Source of the DNA: Ananas comosus | Taxonomy: Eukaryota; Streptophyta; Magnoliopsida; Poales; Bromeliaceae | Direction of reading: 5' to 3' | Assembly (NCBI RefSeq): GCF_001540865.1 | Contig: NC_033645.1 | Span: forward strand, 2,846,773 to 2,910,772 | Length of the DNA stretch: 64,000 nt | In this document: piece after piece, positions 11,498 through 24,500 of the stretch | Numbering within the stretch: position 1 is the first letter of the stretch | How the letters are laid out: every line of letters begins with the position of its first letter | Program-made: the position numbers and the translations under genes | Notes under the pieces: generated by a model | The model's input: the letters and a program-made list of their open reading frames with translations, nothing else | The model's database searches: none | What the model was told of the DNA's origin: nothing

Positions 11498-14400
11498 ATG
11501 GCGACCACCAACGCTCTCTCCTCTGCCTCCATCCTCTCCTCATCCCCTCGCCATGTAACTCTCCCTCTCTCACCCTCTCTCATGATTCGAATGGAGCTTT
11601 TGATCCTACATGTGTTTCACCGGTGTTTCGATCCCCCTAATCCGTTGTTGTTGTTGTTGTTGTTGTTGGATTAACACAGTCGAGCTTGAGGAGACGGGTG
11701 GGGTTCGGGCAGAGGCCGATCGGCGGCGGAAAATACCGTCACCTGGTGGTGCGGGCGCGGGCCAAGGAGATCGCCTTCGATCAGAGCTCCAGGTCCAATC
11801 TCCAAGCCGGCATCGACAAGCTCGCCAATGCCGTCGGTGTCACCCTCGGCCCTCGAGGTATTAATTTGGCCCCTAATTGCTACATTATACTCCAATCTTT
11901 TACTTGTTATTGTTATAATTTACTCATAGAATTATTGTGGTTTTTTTTGTTGATTTTATTATTATTATTCTTGTTATTATTATTATTTGCAAGGGGGAAT
12001 GGAGTGCGGTTGATGATTTCGGTTCAAAATTGAACCTTTCGCATGCTTTTAAGCATGACCAGATGTGTAGATGTAGCTGAGTTTTAAATACTAATGTATG
12101 TTTATTGCTGGTAGGGAGGAATGTGGTGTTGGATGAGTTTGGGAATCCTAAGGTTGTTAATGATGGGGTTACCATTGCGAGAGCTATCGAACTCGCCGAT
12201 CCCATGGAAAATGCTGGTGCGGCGTTAATACGGGAGGTAGATTATACTCTCCACCATAACATTTTATTTTTATTTACTTTGCGTATTAGGGATCTTCTTA
12301 CTTTCCTAAATTTTTCAACTGCGGCGATGTTCAAGCATGTGCAAATGCAATTTTATGGAGAAGTAACTAAAATAATATTAATATATGTGAAGGTTGCAAG
12401 CAAAACTAATGACTCGGCTGGTGACGGGACCACTACTGCGGCTGTTCTTGCTCGTGAAATAATCAAGTTGGGTCTTTTGAGTGTTACTTCCGGCGCAAAT
12501 CCCGTTTCGATCAAGAAGGGGATTGATAAGACCGTGCAAGGGCTAGTGGAAGAGCTCCAGAAGAAAGCTCGGCCTGTGGAGGGACGAGGTGACATCAAAG
12601 GTAGCTAAAACAGTCCCTTTGAGCCTAACTTGATGCTAGTACATTCCATTTTATGCTTCTTTAGGTATTTGAAGCAGCTCTTGTTCCTTCTGAATTGTGT
12701 TTAGTTTCTTGTTCAATGAAAATGGCTTTGATATTGTTATTCTTTGTTGCAGCCATTGCATCCATTTCAGCTGGCAATGATGAGACTATTGGCAACATGA
12801 TTGCCGATGCCATTGATAAAGTTGGTCCTGATGGTGTTTTGTCCATTGAGTCCTCATCATCATTTGAAACTACTGTTAATGTTGAGGAAGGCATGGAGGT
12901 TTGTATACATCTCCAGTCTTAGTTTTCTCTTAGTTCTTTATTTCTAGAATTTCAATTTATTCATTGCGACTCTTTTGTCTCAATTATTTTTGCAGATTGA
13001 TAGAGGTTATATTTCCCCTCAATTTGTTACCAACCTTGAGAAATCCATTGTAGAATTCGAAAATGCCAGAGTTCTAGTGACCGATCAGAAGATCTCTACA
13101 ATAAGTGAAATCATTCCCTTGTTGGAGAAGGCCACACAGCTAAGAGCTCCTCTACTTATTATTGCCGAGGATGTAACGGGTGAGGCTTTGGCAACACTTG
13201 TTGTGAATAAGTTAAGGGGTATCCTGAATGTTGCTGCGATCAAAGCACCTGGATTTGGCGAGAGAAGGAAGGCTATTCTTCAGGATATTGCAATTTTGAC
13301 AGGTACTTTCAATCAGTTCGGAAATAATTGCATACTTGTTGTTATGGAGCAAAGTCATGCAATGTGCTTGTCGTCAGCTGGTTGGCGACTTCCGAAACTA
13401 CACTTAGCTGCTTACTCCTGTAGATTCAAATGGTCTTGAAACAGTTGTGTTTTAAGTACTACAGGAGGATGGATAAACTTTATTTAGTTGTCATGACTGG
13501 AAATTTGCAGGTTTGTTTTTTAGGTTGTTGTCAACCTCTTTAAATGGCAGAGCTGAAGCTAGAGAGCTTATGCTACTTGTGGTTCTGTGCATATGGTTGT
13601 CTTTTGTCAAAGTTCCACTACCACAGAGAATTAAATCTAGATTTGACTATAGCATAGATAAGTAGACCTAATATTATATACAAGTGGGCTGTAATTATAT
13701 AAACTACCATACAAATATACAACATGCATGGCATGCTATGCCTTTACTGGCTGGATGCTTATATGAATGTCTGAAAATGATTCTGGTAAGCTACCATAAC
13801 TGATGCACGCTTCCTCTAAATTCATGTAGCAATATGATGACTTGATGTGTCAATTGCTACGAGCAACTGTTTTGTCTTCATGTCCTGATTGTTTCTGCTA
13901 GTCAGTCCTTTGTTGTGAAGCAACCAATTGTTTTCTATGTCCATGTAGGGGCCGAGTTCCTTGCCAAAGATCTTGGTTTCTTGGTCGAAAACACAGCCGT
14001 CGAGCAGCTTGGCACAGCAAGAAAGGTCACAATCTCCCAAAACTCCACAACCATCATAGCTGATGCGGCAACCAAAGATGAGATCCAGGCCAGAATCGCC
14101 CAACTAAAGAAAGAGCTTGCGGAGACCGACTCTGTTTACGATTCTGAGAAGCTAGCTGAGAGGATTGCTAAACTATCTGGTGGTGTGGCGGTTATAAAGG
14201 TTGGGGCTGCCACTGAGACTGAACTTGAGGATCGTAAGCTTCGGATTGAGGATGCGAAGAATGCTACTTTTGCTGCTATCGAGGAAGGAATTGTACCGGG
14301 AGGAGGCGCAGCTTATGTTCACCTCTCGACATGTGTTCCTGCATTTAAGGACAAGATGGACGATCCAGATGAGAGATTAGGCGTGGACATCATACAAAAG

Positions 14401-15229
14401 GTAAAATTTATTGAATCAAGGCTTGGTTATTGTTTTTGGTTTAATTACAGACCGTGCTTGTTGAGTTTTGATTTCAGCATTCTCAGTGTATTTTGAGTCC
14501 TGGTTTATGATGTCGGTCGAGAATCCTCGAAACATTTAAAAGGTTGAAAGAAATGTAGAACCGTAAATAATCATTATGGGACTTGATTTTTTTAATTTCA
14601 TAATATTGTTGACGCATCATATCAACATTATATGTATTGAGAATATAGCCACTTAATTATCTGCCTTTTGGATAAGCAGATACAATTAATCCATAAAAGA
14701 ATATTATATGACTTGATAAGCACATTCTTGCTGATTATGATGGATATTCTAAAGATAAACATTCTTAGAATTATTATAATTGAAACGGAAACCTTTCTGT
14801 TTCACGGGTGCCAACTCAAGTCTTCTAATCAGGACCTGAATTATTATCTTAATAATTACTGTTGAAATATGATGCTTCCTGCATTGAAATTCCTCTTGTT
14901 TGTGTTAACGGAGTATATACTTGGATTTTGGGTATTGACAGGCATTGGTGGCTCCGGCGGCATTGATTGCTCATAATGCGGGGGTGGAGGGAGAAGTCGT
15001 TGTAGAAAAGATCAAGGATCGCGAGTGGGAGATCGGCTACAACGCAATGGACGACGAGTACGAGAATCTAGTGGAAGCCGGAGTCATCGATCCCGCCAAG
15101 GTCACGAGGTGCGCGCTGCAGAACGCTGCGTCGGTTGCTGGGATGGTGCTAACGACTCAAGCCATAGTGGTGGAGAAGCCCAAGCGGAAGGCTACTGCGG
15201 CTGCACCGCCCCAAGGTCTAGGCGTCTAA
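11498..15229 (+). CDS. CPN60B: Chaperonin 60 subunit beta, chloroplastic
   Basis: This is the beta subunit of the plastid GroEL-type chaperonin, which folds imported and plastid-made proteins such as Rubisco large subunit in an ATP-driven ring. Exons are 11498-11554, 11680-11857, 12115-12236, 12393-12600, 12753-12898, 12996-13302, 13949-14400 and 14942-15229. They give 585 aa with all phases in register. Residues 1 to about 47 are Ser/Arg-rich and form a chloroplast transit peptide ending near VRARA, before the mature start KEIAFDQ. The nucleotide-binding motif GDGTTT is at 129-134, and the type I chaperonin signature ([12 protein letters not shown]) is at 448-459. The C-terminus lacks the GGM repeats of GroEL, as is normal for plastid beta subunits. 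A (TTG) microsatellite sits in intron 1. The gene is intact. Confidence 0.96.
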
Positions 15230-15851
15230 AAGCTCTTTTGGGTCTTTATTGGAGACTTCTTGTTGTTTTTTGAAGTTTGAGCACTAAGAGCAATTTGAAT
15301 AGAATGAATCTATTTGTGATGTGTAATGAGACAGCAAGTAGAGTAATTTAATTGTGTAGTAGCTGCTATGTTGGTAGTATGAGAATTGACTGCAGAGGAG
15401 GCAAAGGTTTGTCAAGTGGGCCCTGTTAATAAACAGAGTTAAAAGTTTAGCCTAATTTGGGTGTGCTTTCCAGTCCGCGGAAGAACGAATCATCTAACCT
15501 TCAATCCTTTTTTGTTTTACTTTTGTGGAAGAAACGGCATCAATTGCTGCAGGTTTTTTAGCCCGATATGCTCAGTTGTTCGGCGCCGCTCGGGCCTGGG
15601 CTGGGCCGCGGGCTGGGCTATATGTGTGTGTTCATGATTACGAAGGTTTCATTAAGGAATAATTTTAGTTCTTCGAAAATTAAAACTTTGTTGTAAGAAA
15701 TTGTTTGTTCATTTATGAATTTATTATTTTGTGCGCAAGATGATATACTTTGGTAGTAGTCTCGCACATTCCTAGTTCTCACTTTCGGGAGCAAATGGAA
15801 GCAAGATACGCATAAACCCCCCTCCACGTATCAACAGTTCTTAGAATCACC

Positions 15852-16020
15852 CGACCGTCTCTGGCACAAGTGATAAAGGCATGATGGTTGGTACCTGAGG
15901 TCCCAAATTAGAATTTTAGTTGATTCATATTTTCAGTTAAGTTTATTTTTTAAAAAATAAATAAAGTGGATAGTATGTTACCTATCTCTCTCTCTCTCAA
16001 AAAAAAAAAAAAAAAAAAAA
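15852..16020 (+). mobile_element. tRNA-derived SINE with perfect 19-bp target duplication
   Basis: This copy starts CGACCGTCTCTGGCACAAG and ends with a CTCTCTC tract and a run of A residues up to 16020. The flanks are identical 19-bp direct repeats (AACAGTTCTTAGAATCACC at 15833-15851 and 16021-16039). The perfect duplication and the intact tail indicate a rather recent insertion. The B-box region is mutated. Confidence 0.88.
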
Positions 16021-17211
16021 AACAGTTCTTAGAATCACCTCCAACTTAAAGCTTCAACAGCAAGGTAAAGGAGTTGGTCTCCGAAACTATAGCTTCTTCA
16101 TAAGTTGCATTGCGAAAAATTAAATTGGCTTATAGGTCTAGTCAACAATCATGGAACAATCATGGAACATGCAATTGCTTCTATATATCCTTTTCTTTTC
16201 CCTTAATTAATTTTTATTACCCCCCAAAATAGCCTTCCCAAGATTAGTATTTGGTGGAATGGGACAATTAATTATTTGTCAATAATGCATAGTTCTTACC
16301 AAGTAAGTTTCGCATCATCCTCCACAAACCTACATTTATTTGTCGCACCACGACTAAGTACTTTTATCCAACAAAACAAAGAAAAAAAAGAAAAGAAAAT
16401 TACCACATAAAAAAATTGTCCCCAAAAAAAGTGTTACTGTGAATTAATTGTTGATGTGCGACCCAGCTGTTTTTCTTCAAAATATTCAAAAAGTTAAACT
16501 TAATGACCTCATGCAAATTAGCAGCCTAGGACTAAGTACATTAACTTTTAAGTTGTGGTGATTATAAAAAATAACATAAATAAATAAAAGATTAAAGATC
16601 ATATGCATACTGTGTGCAAACATGTATTGATCTAGGAGAGAAAAAAAAAGAGTTGGTTTTTGACATTTTCTTCTCTACTTTCCTTGTCCACGACATTAAA
16701 AAAGAAGGAAAAAGCAAACAACTAATATAAGGGACCATAATCCCACCCACAGCTTTTCAATAGAAAGTAAATAATTTAAAAAGATTATGGTATTAATTAA
16801 TTAGTGACTAATTTTTTATTTATGATAGTAGAGATCTCTCCTTTTTAAGCTATTAAACTAAACAATTTGGAATGTTGAACCTTTTTCTTTATGAATTGTA
16901 GTACTGGTGCATAATTTTCCTATTCTCTATATTTGGAGAGACAAAAGGCACTAGCACTAAATTATGTTACAGTGTATATTCTAAAATTTTGATACATTTG
17001 TAACTTGGCACTTCTTATTATGATTTAAATTCGTTTTACTCATGGTTTTTGAGTTTGATTAGCACCTCGTATAGTTTAAGATATTCATCGGTAGAAGTTA
17101 ATCTCAAGAATTATTTTATTCATCGTTTCGGTTAGTAATATAGCATGAATTGTTTCTAGGCGAGCTAATTCAAACACGTAATGATAATTCAAAGGTCATG
17201 TTAAAGAATCG

Positions 17212-17475
17212 ACGACATATGACTCAGCTGATCCCTTATTGCATAAATTGATTTTACTATCATATTAAGTGAATTTGATAAACAAATATCATCAGTCTTC
17301 TAAGATGGCTATGAAATTTTCTTTTAAGCGTCAGAAGTATAAAACAATATACGACTCAACTAATCTTAATATTGTATAAATTGATTTTACTATCACATCA
17401 AGTGAATCTGATAAACAAAGATCATCCGCCTTGTAAAATGGCTATGAAATTTCCTTTTATGCTTCGGAAGTATAA
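17212..17475. repeat. Diverged tandem duplication, about 132-bp period
   Basis: Two adjacent blocks share the order GACTCA, TAAATTGATTTTACTATCA, AAGTGAAT, GATAAACAAA, ATGGCTATGAAATTT and GAAGTATAAAA. The first begins near 17221 and the second near 17353. They differ at roughly one base in eight. A weaker related pair (CTACATCAAGCATTTT) occurs at about 17549 and 17712. Confidence 0.75.
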
Positions 17476-18781
17476 AAAATTTTTGTTTCGAAATTGCCGG
17501 GAATTTGCTTTCGCTTACAATTGAACTTTCCTATGAATTAATGATGACTACATCAAGCATTTTTCATGGAAAACGTTGAGTCCTCCTCATCATAGGAAAG
17601 AACACTGCAGCTTCTTTGGTACTACTTCTATGCATTTAATTTATATTTCCTACACAAGAATTGTGGAGGATTTGCTCCCACTTTGCATACGAAATTTCCC
17701 ATGGATTAGTTGCCTACATCAAGCATTTTCCATAATAGATAAAAAAAGTCTTCTTTTTTTTTTTGGAACAGAAGAAGTTATCATTGGCTCCGACTTTTTT
17801 TTTTTTGTGGATTTTAGTATTTAATCTTTCAATTCCTATATATAGTTAAGTAACTAATTTTTTTATTTATTTAAATTAAGTTTTTGATGTTAAAATATAA
17901 AGTAAACAAAAACCATCACAGAGCAAAATTTATTTTTGATGTAATAAATATTATTTTCTACTAACATAACCGTTTTTGTTAACATTAATTTAAAACAAAT
18001 ATAAAAATTCAGAAACTTGAGTGTAAAATTTTTTAAAAAAACTATACTAAGTCTTGCTTGGTATCCGTGATATATTTTTTTATGCTAATTCTATATAATT
18101 TGATGTATCAGCGAAATTATTTTTAGGGTAAATATCAAATACCACCCATATGGTTTCGCATTTTCTCACGTTAGTACCCTGTGGTTTAAAGTATATTAAA
18201 TTTGTGTCCTGTGGTTTTATTTTTATCTTTTCATCAAATTTTTCGTTAATATTTTATTAAATTATATACAAAAAAAACTTCAGATATCCTATCGAAATTT
18301 ATTGAATATTTATATTAGTATTCTTTAATTTTAACTTTATCACTGATTTTAAAAAAAAATTAATAAAATTGATAATAAAAAGATAAAAATAAAATTATAT
18401 AACACTAAATTAATACTAAAATAAGAAAGTGGACCCCGAAGGTTGTGGTCCCCACGATTGTCGTCCACGTAGGATGCCGCCTCGTGAGAAGCACAGTGCG
18501 GGGCCCACGGATCCACTGGGATCTGCGGGACCATCGTACCGCTCCCCGATTTAACGCGGCGATTAGTCGCCTTAGTCCCGATTTACGCGGCGCAGCAATC
18601 CAACCTGAGGGAACATCGTACCCGTCCACTCGTTCATTATTTTCCTCGGCAACGTGACTCGTACGCCCGCGTAGCAAACTGACCCTGCTCACCACACTTA
18701 ATTACCAGTTTGCCACCACACTCCACGTCGGATCCCCGCCTTTTCCCCTTCGTTTAAAATATGAAAAGAAATTCAAAAAAA

Positions 18782-19372
18782 AAAGCTTTTTTTGCAAATA
18801 GTCCCTGATAAAATTTTTTTTTAAAATTTGGTCCTGTCAAAAATTTATTTACAAAAATGGTCCTGCTCCTGCCACGTAAGCACAACGTCAGCACCACGCG
18901 GGCGGGGCAAGAGTTTAAGTTGAACACTGTGAACCATTTACCGTATTCAAATACGGTGAATGATTCACCGTGTTCAATACAAATATCCTCATTTAGTCAA
19001 AAAATAACTATGTTGAGTCATTCACCGTGTCCAGTACTAATACAGCCTTAGTCAAAAAATGACTAAGTCCTATGTAGTTGTATTGGACACGGTGAATGAT
19101 TCACCATGTCCAATACAACTAACTCGATTTAGTCATTTTTTGACTAAGTGGGAATATTTGTATTGGACACAGTCAATCATTCACCGTGTTCAAATACGGT
19201 GAATGGTTCACCGTGTTCAACTTTAACACCTGGCCCCAGCCCCGCCCGCGTGGCGCTGACGTGGCGCTTGCGTGGCAGGGACAGGGCCATTTTTGCCAAT
19301 AAATTTTTAACAGGGCCAACTTTAAAATAAAATTTTGTCAGAGGGCTATTTGCAAAAAAAGCCCTCCAAAAA
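18782..19372. mobile_element. 590-bp foldback element with arms of about 290 bp
   Basis: The left half (from AAAGCTTTTTTTGCAAATAG) is the reverse complement of the right half (to CTATTTGCAAAAAAAGC) along almost its whole length, with a few mismatches and small indels. Both arms carry the GC-rich segment CCACGCGGGCGGGGC or its complement. They also carry several palindromic motifs of the form ACGGTGAAT-ATTCACCGT (for example at 18953-18972 and 19089-19108). No reading frame is present. It resembles a foldback transposon or MITE. As RNA it would fold into one long hairpin and could feed small-RNA pathways. The flanks are A-rich, so a target duplication cannot be defined. Confidence 0.8.
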
Positions 19373-19974
19373 AAGAAAATAACCCACGTAACATGTTTGT
19401 CTCACTATATTAACTTAGTTAATAGTAAATGATGATAATAATAATAATAAAAGTTATCTAAACTTTGCGCAAATTATAATTTTATCATCTAAACTCTACA
19501 ATCGCCCCCTAAGATTATTCGTCGAGTATATATGTATGTTAGATATTATATAATTAAACCTTCGACCCCTTGATCAATAATTTTTATACTTATCATTGTA
19601 CTTAATAATGACGATGAGTTTAAAATATTTTACTTTTACCGTCTGCATAACAATTGATTACGATTCCTTAAAAAGTTTTTGCATTGTTTACTGTTACTTT
19701 TATACAGCCCTTATTTAAAAATATTAGGTGTTCAATCGAGAACAAGCTAAGCATGTGCAATCAAAATTTTTGATTAATTTATTTAATATAGAATTCATAT
19801 ATGATTACACAACTAATAAGATGCCTATTCGAATTAATAGAAACAAACTTTTATAATAGGCTACAATAAACAAATTTTAATATTTTGTAGTTTGTATGTC
19901 AACTTGTAGTAGTCCATTTACTCTATTTGTTATGATATATATATAAAATTGAGTTTCTACACTTTTAAAAATAT

Positions 19975-20190
19975 TAAGTTATTTGGTGCTTATAGGTTTT
20001 CGGCCGTTGAATTAAGAAATTTGCTATTAGAATAAAAAGTGATTTCCTAGGGTTGAATAGGTGGTTAGTTGAATAGTATGATCTAACGGATGAAAATAAT
20101 TTAAAAGATAGATTTAACGATGAAAAATTTATAAATATCAAGTGCTTCGTGCTTTTATAAGCATCATAGCCGGACTCTCTCTCTCTATAT
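19975..20190. mobile_element. MITE family 1 copy (core GAATAGTATGATCTAACGGATG)
   Basis: This element of roughly 215 bp contains the internal block GTTGAATAGTATGATCTAAC and ends with GCATCATAGCCGGACTCT before a CT/TA tract. Related copies lie at about 43325-43505 and 44400-44610. The similarity covers the whole inner part, so they form one dispersed family. It has no coding capacity. Confidence 0.65.
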
Positions 20191-20192
20191 AT

Positions 20193-20621
20193 AATAGGTC
20201 TTGTGTACGTACTATTAGGAGTATGGAGGCTTTCCTATTCTTTAGCCGTTTTTGATGATGAAGTTTTCGAATTGACGATTGATCGGCTCCATTAAACTCG
20301 ATCTAGGTGTAGAAGTATTCAACTCAAATAAAATTTTGATAGAAAATTATTTATACTATTTACTGCAAGATCAATATCTCTGATAGAAAATTTTAATGTT
20401 ATATTACCGTTTTTTGTGAGATTTTTATTTTCAGTCGTGGATTTTAAATCCTTTCGATTGCTAGGTAAATAATTTAGAAAAATCATAAAATTTATTTTTC
20501 AGATATTTGAAATACACTGGATCAAGTCTAAAAGAATCGATCATTGATTCGGAAGCTCCATCATAAAAAACGGCTTAGAAGCACAAAGACCTCCGTGCTC
20601 CTAAATAACACACAAGACCTA

Positions 20622-20626
<5 letters not shown>
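20193..20626. mobile_element. MITE family 2 copy with terminal inverted repeats
   Basis: The left end (TAGGTCTTGTGTACGTA, then GCCGTTTTTGATGATGAAG and TTGACGATTGATCGG) is mirrored by the right end (AATCGATCATTGATTCGG, CTCCATCATAAAAAACGGC, ACACAAGACCTA). The arms are about 90 bp and the element is about 430 bp, flanked by CT/TA microsatellite. It resembles the foldback element at 51056-51600. Confidence 0.7.
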
Positions 20627-20660
<34 letters not shown>

Positions 20661-21126
20661 ATCAATTATCATTTACAACTAATTAAAATAATCTCTACTT
20701 TATTAATGAACAACAAAAAGTACCACTCCGTGCCCAAACTCATTCTACCCTTTGCACTTTGTTTATGAACAAATCAAATCATTCTCTTTAAGATAAATAT
20801 AATAATTATAATAAATCCTTTTTCTTTATCTACTACAAAATATTCTTTTTCTCTCTAACAAGAAATTAAAATTAAACTCCCCCGCCCTTTTCTCGGGGGA
20901 CAAAATCCCTTTCTTAAACACAGTCGTTTCAGTCGTTTCTCTTAACCCTCACGACCCCACTTAATTACGAGATTGCCATTCCGAGTCCCCGCCCTTTTCC
21001 CCCTCTCCCACCCCGCTTACGAACGGAACCCATCCGCACTATATGACAAATCAACCACCGCCCTCTCCGCGACCAATAACTAACCGCCACGCGTCCCAAC
21101 GGAGGGGCGAACATCGGATATCGGGA

Positions 21127-21216
21127 CACGTGGCGGGCAACTAGCCTGATTCGGAGCGTGTGTTGTACGAAGGGAATTGTAGGGGGATCGGGGTGGGATT
21201 GAGAATCTATTTATAG
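21127..21216 (+). promoter_or_regulatory. LPA1 promoter: G-box and TATA box
   Basis: A CACGTG G-box lies at 21127-21132, and a TATA-like motif (CTATTTATAG) lies at 21207-21216. Transcription would then start near 21240, leaving a leader of about 300 bases. Position and sequence fit a normal plant promoter; factor binding is inferred. Confidence 0.5.
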
Positions 21217-21348
21217 CGGGTGTTTGAGCGCGTGGTGTGCGACGACGAGACATGTGTAGGACGGAGGAGGGCGATGCGTGCGAGTCGTGACAGGGGCGAC
21301 GAAGAGCTCCGCGCATGGCGAGATCGCCCCCGCGCCGCTCCCATTCGT

Positions 21349-21364
21349 AAACCCTAACCCTAAA
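21349..21364 (+). promoter_or_regulatory. Double telo-box in LPA1 leader
   Basis: The sequence AAACCCTAACCCTAAA, two overlapping telomere-type units, lies about 190 bases before the LPA1 start codon and downstream of the TATA box. Such motifs are common in 5' leaders of constitutively expressed plant genes. Confidence 0.55.
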
Positions 21365-21556
21365 TCCGCCGAGGTTCGTTCCTTTCCTCCCTCATCCCTC
21401 TCTGTCGCCCCCGCTTCCAGCTCCCGATCTTTGATCCCTCGCTCGCGCATTGTAGGTTTTCGGGGAATTTTTGGCGAATTATTGGGTAAGGAGTAGGGTC
21501 TCGGTCGTGGGTGGAGGGTCTCGGTGGCGTTGGATTGTGGGAGGTGGGGTTTGGAC

Positions 21557-24500
21557 ATGGCGGAGGCGGCGAAGCTGTTGTACATTGTGGTGGTGGAGGA
21601 GGAGGAGGAGGAGGAGGAGGAGATGGTGGTGGTGGTGGTGGCGGCGACACAAAGAGGAGGGCTTCGTTCCGATACACTCGCTCCGTGCTCCAGAGCACGC
21701 TCCAGTTCATGGGATGCAAGCCTCGCCACGCCTTCAAGGTTCGTTTTCCCCGATCCTTCTGACTTTGTTTTTGTTTTTGTATAAAAGTCTCAAATTTTTA
21801 TTATGATCTTCGCGCTAATTCTTCTTTTGAGGGAAAGAGGTGGGTATAGATTCTGTAGGAGCTTTTTTATTTCCTTTTATTTGATGAATTCTGTGCCCCT
21901 AGTTGATGAAAATTGAGATGGTAAAATGTTTCATGGCATTGTATTGTATTTTTAATATGACTCATAAATTGAAGCACTACGTAGCTCGATGTTGTTCGTT
22001 ACTTTCTCTGTTGTTTGAGAGGATTGCAGTGTCATAACTTGACAAAAAAAATTAATTTTAGTGTTGAGTTCATAAAATAGGAAATATTATCTTTGTGTAC
22101 TTCTGTTTCTCTAATATTGTTTGTTTTTTATGCTATTATTTTGCCAGATTAGCCAAAGGGTGTTTGAGGTTATGAGATTTGAGCACAATGCTAATGAATC
22201 GCCTCTTAATACATCACAATCAGACGTATTTAGCAGTATAAGTTGTAAAGAAAACTATTCTAAGCAGAGTGGTAGCTTGGGTCGTGGAGAAGCCAGCAAC
22301 GACGCAATCGGAGAGAACGTAGAGGCAAGTAGTGTGCTACTGTTTGAATTGTATAAACGACGTACGACTGTTGTTACCACAAGGTCAAACTTCTTAAATG
22401 TCGTTTGTGATGCTCTGTCCTTGTATAAGTATGTTGGTCCAAATCAGAGAGCTGACTTGCTTCTGTCCTGCAGGTATTGCCATTTTCTGTTTGTTGAAAG
22501 CATGCTTGTCTAATTTAATGTCTGTCATGAGAGAAAGTTGATTCACTATGATATGTTTTTTCTTCTTCTTTTTTAATATTATAATAATAATAGTTTGTTA
22601 TCATGGTCACCTTTTACTTAGTTCTTCTAATATTTTTAAATTTTCAACTCTTATTTAGAAGGCACCTTTTGTGAATTGTATATCTAAAAAAAAGACATGT
22701 TTTAGATTTGTTATCTGTTTATTCTGAGATTTTCATGTATTTTAATTGGGAAAATTACTTGTCAATCTCAAGATCAAAGTTTCCTATTTGTGCATCGAAA
22801 GTTCTTGAATTGATGTCGTTTAGGGAAACCTGCTGCTTCTTCCTAACCTCCTCTAATTAACGACAGTAAACCAAGCGCGAAAGCTAATAGAGCTATACAG
22901 GAGTTGCTTCACTTTAGATTCCTTGGAGAGTGGCAGCGTTGAATGAAGCTGCAATTAAAATTGCTGTTCTGTTTCTATGTGATGATCTCCCTTTAATTTG
23001 GGTTTTTAAATACAGCCTATTAATGCTTCGGATAGTATCTGAGGACAGTATATTCTTGTTACCCTTGTTCGCTTGCTCGAAGATCAAGTACAACTTTTGG
23101 TCATTGTAATAAATACTAGTTGCACAGAATGATATGCTTATTTTAACTGAGAAATTAAATGGTGCTTTTATTATGTAAAACACAAATTATAGGAAGATGA
23201 TGCACTTCTGTGAGAGTAAGAAAATCTTACTATATTTGCTTACTGCTATTTGTATGTTATTTGTATGTCAATTCCAGGCAATCCTTTATGCTTCCCTCAC
23301 TCTTCTGTTTGGAACTGGGTTTGCATACCACTTGAACTTAAAATTTGAGATGAATGCCTATTTGCAATTTTTTATGAAAACACACGCATTTAGGATATTT
23401 CAGCTGATGCTCTGTTACTGAAAAAAAAAAACTAAAGTGTCTGAAGTATCTTCTGTTTTTTTGGTGGGAAATGTCTAAAATATCTTTTGAGGAAGTTATT
23501 CCAACATGCTCATTGTACATGTAACTATCACACTTTCATGTTGTTCTCACTAGTAGTACATACGTAAAGCCCTGACCTGCTACTAGTTTTGTTTTCCATT
23601 GTAATCTTGATTTATTTATTTATTTTCCTTTTCCTCTAGAATTCGAGAAAGGAAGGAGTCGGTAACAATTCTTCTGTGCGGTACAAGTGGGTGTGGCAAG
23701 TCAACTCTTTCTTCTTTGCTGGTACTTGATTCATATCTTCTCCTCCTTTATATTAATGGAATGTTCTAGGAATTAGTATGTATTTATTCTCCTCTCCTCA
23801 TTTATTTACCGTGGATTATCTGAGAAAATTTCATTTTGTTGTTCCTCCCCAAAGCGAATATCTGTCTTCAGTAAGTAACCTGTTTTTACAGCAAAATATG
23901 CCTTATGTAGTCGGCTCTATAAATAGGAATTCAAAGCTTCACTACTGTTGCAACAGAATTAAAATGTATTATCCATTGGCAAGGAGCTTGTCCATGCATC
24001 AGAAATACTTTGCTGTTCCAATATAGGAAAATCTTTTAAAAATTTTGTAAATTTTGTTCTTGTCAAATAATTCTTGATCTAAGTAGTGCCATGACGCAAG
24101 TAATTCAAACAAAGAAAAGCTATCTCATGTGATATGTGTGGCAATATCTAGTTGAAAAATGGTATTCTTTTCTTCAACTGTTAGACATTAATAATAGTTA
24201 GTAAAAGAAAAAAAAAACTATCGAAAATGATACTTGTGAAAATAAAGCAGTGTAGTTCCTGTTGTCTCCATTTCATCTGGCTAACATATTTGCAAAATGG
24301 ATCTCAAATGGTATAGTTTTGAAAATTTCCTGCCATGCACAAAATGTGATAAAATTCAATCCTTAGGCTATTATCTACATGTGAAAATCTGTTCCACCAT
24401 AGGGCTATACCTGCTTACTTGTAACCTTTTTTTTCACAGGGTGGGAGATTAGGCATCACAACTGTGATTTCAACTGATTCAGTACGCCACATGATGAGGG

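Larger units (their letters stand above)
15230..21200. other. Intergenic region, AT-rich with many repeats
   Basis: After the CPN60B 3' UTR (to about 15400) no gene is evident for nearly 6 kb. The region contains a SINE with a perfect 19-bp duplication (15852-16020), a 132-bp tandem duplication (about 17212-17475), a GC-rich promoter-like patch (18430-18750), a long inverted repeat (18782-19372), two MITE-like elements (about 19975-20190 and 20193-20626), and microsatellites. Short frames within it are of biased composition and are not supported. Confidence 0.6.

Noticed and set aside
18130..18240. Segment AAATACCACCCATATGGTTTCGC, then CCCTGTGGTTT repeats, as a MITE end
   Set aside because: It resembles dispersed plant repeat ends, but no matching opposite end or target duplication could be located, so no element is annotated.
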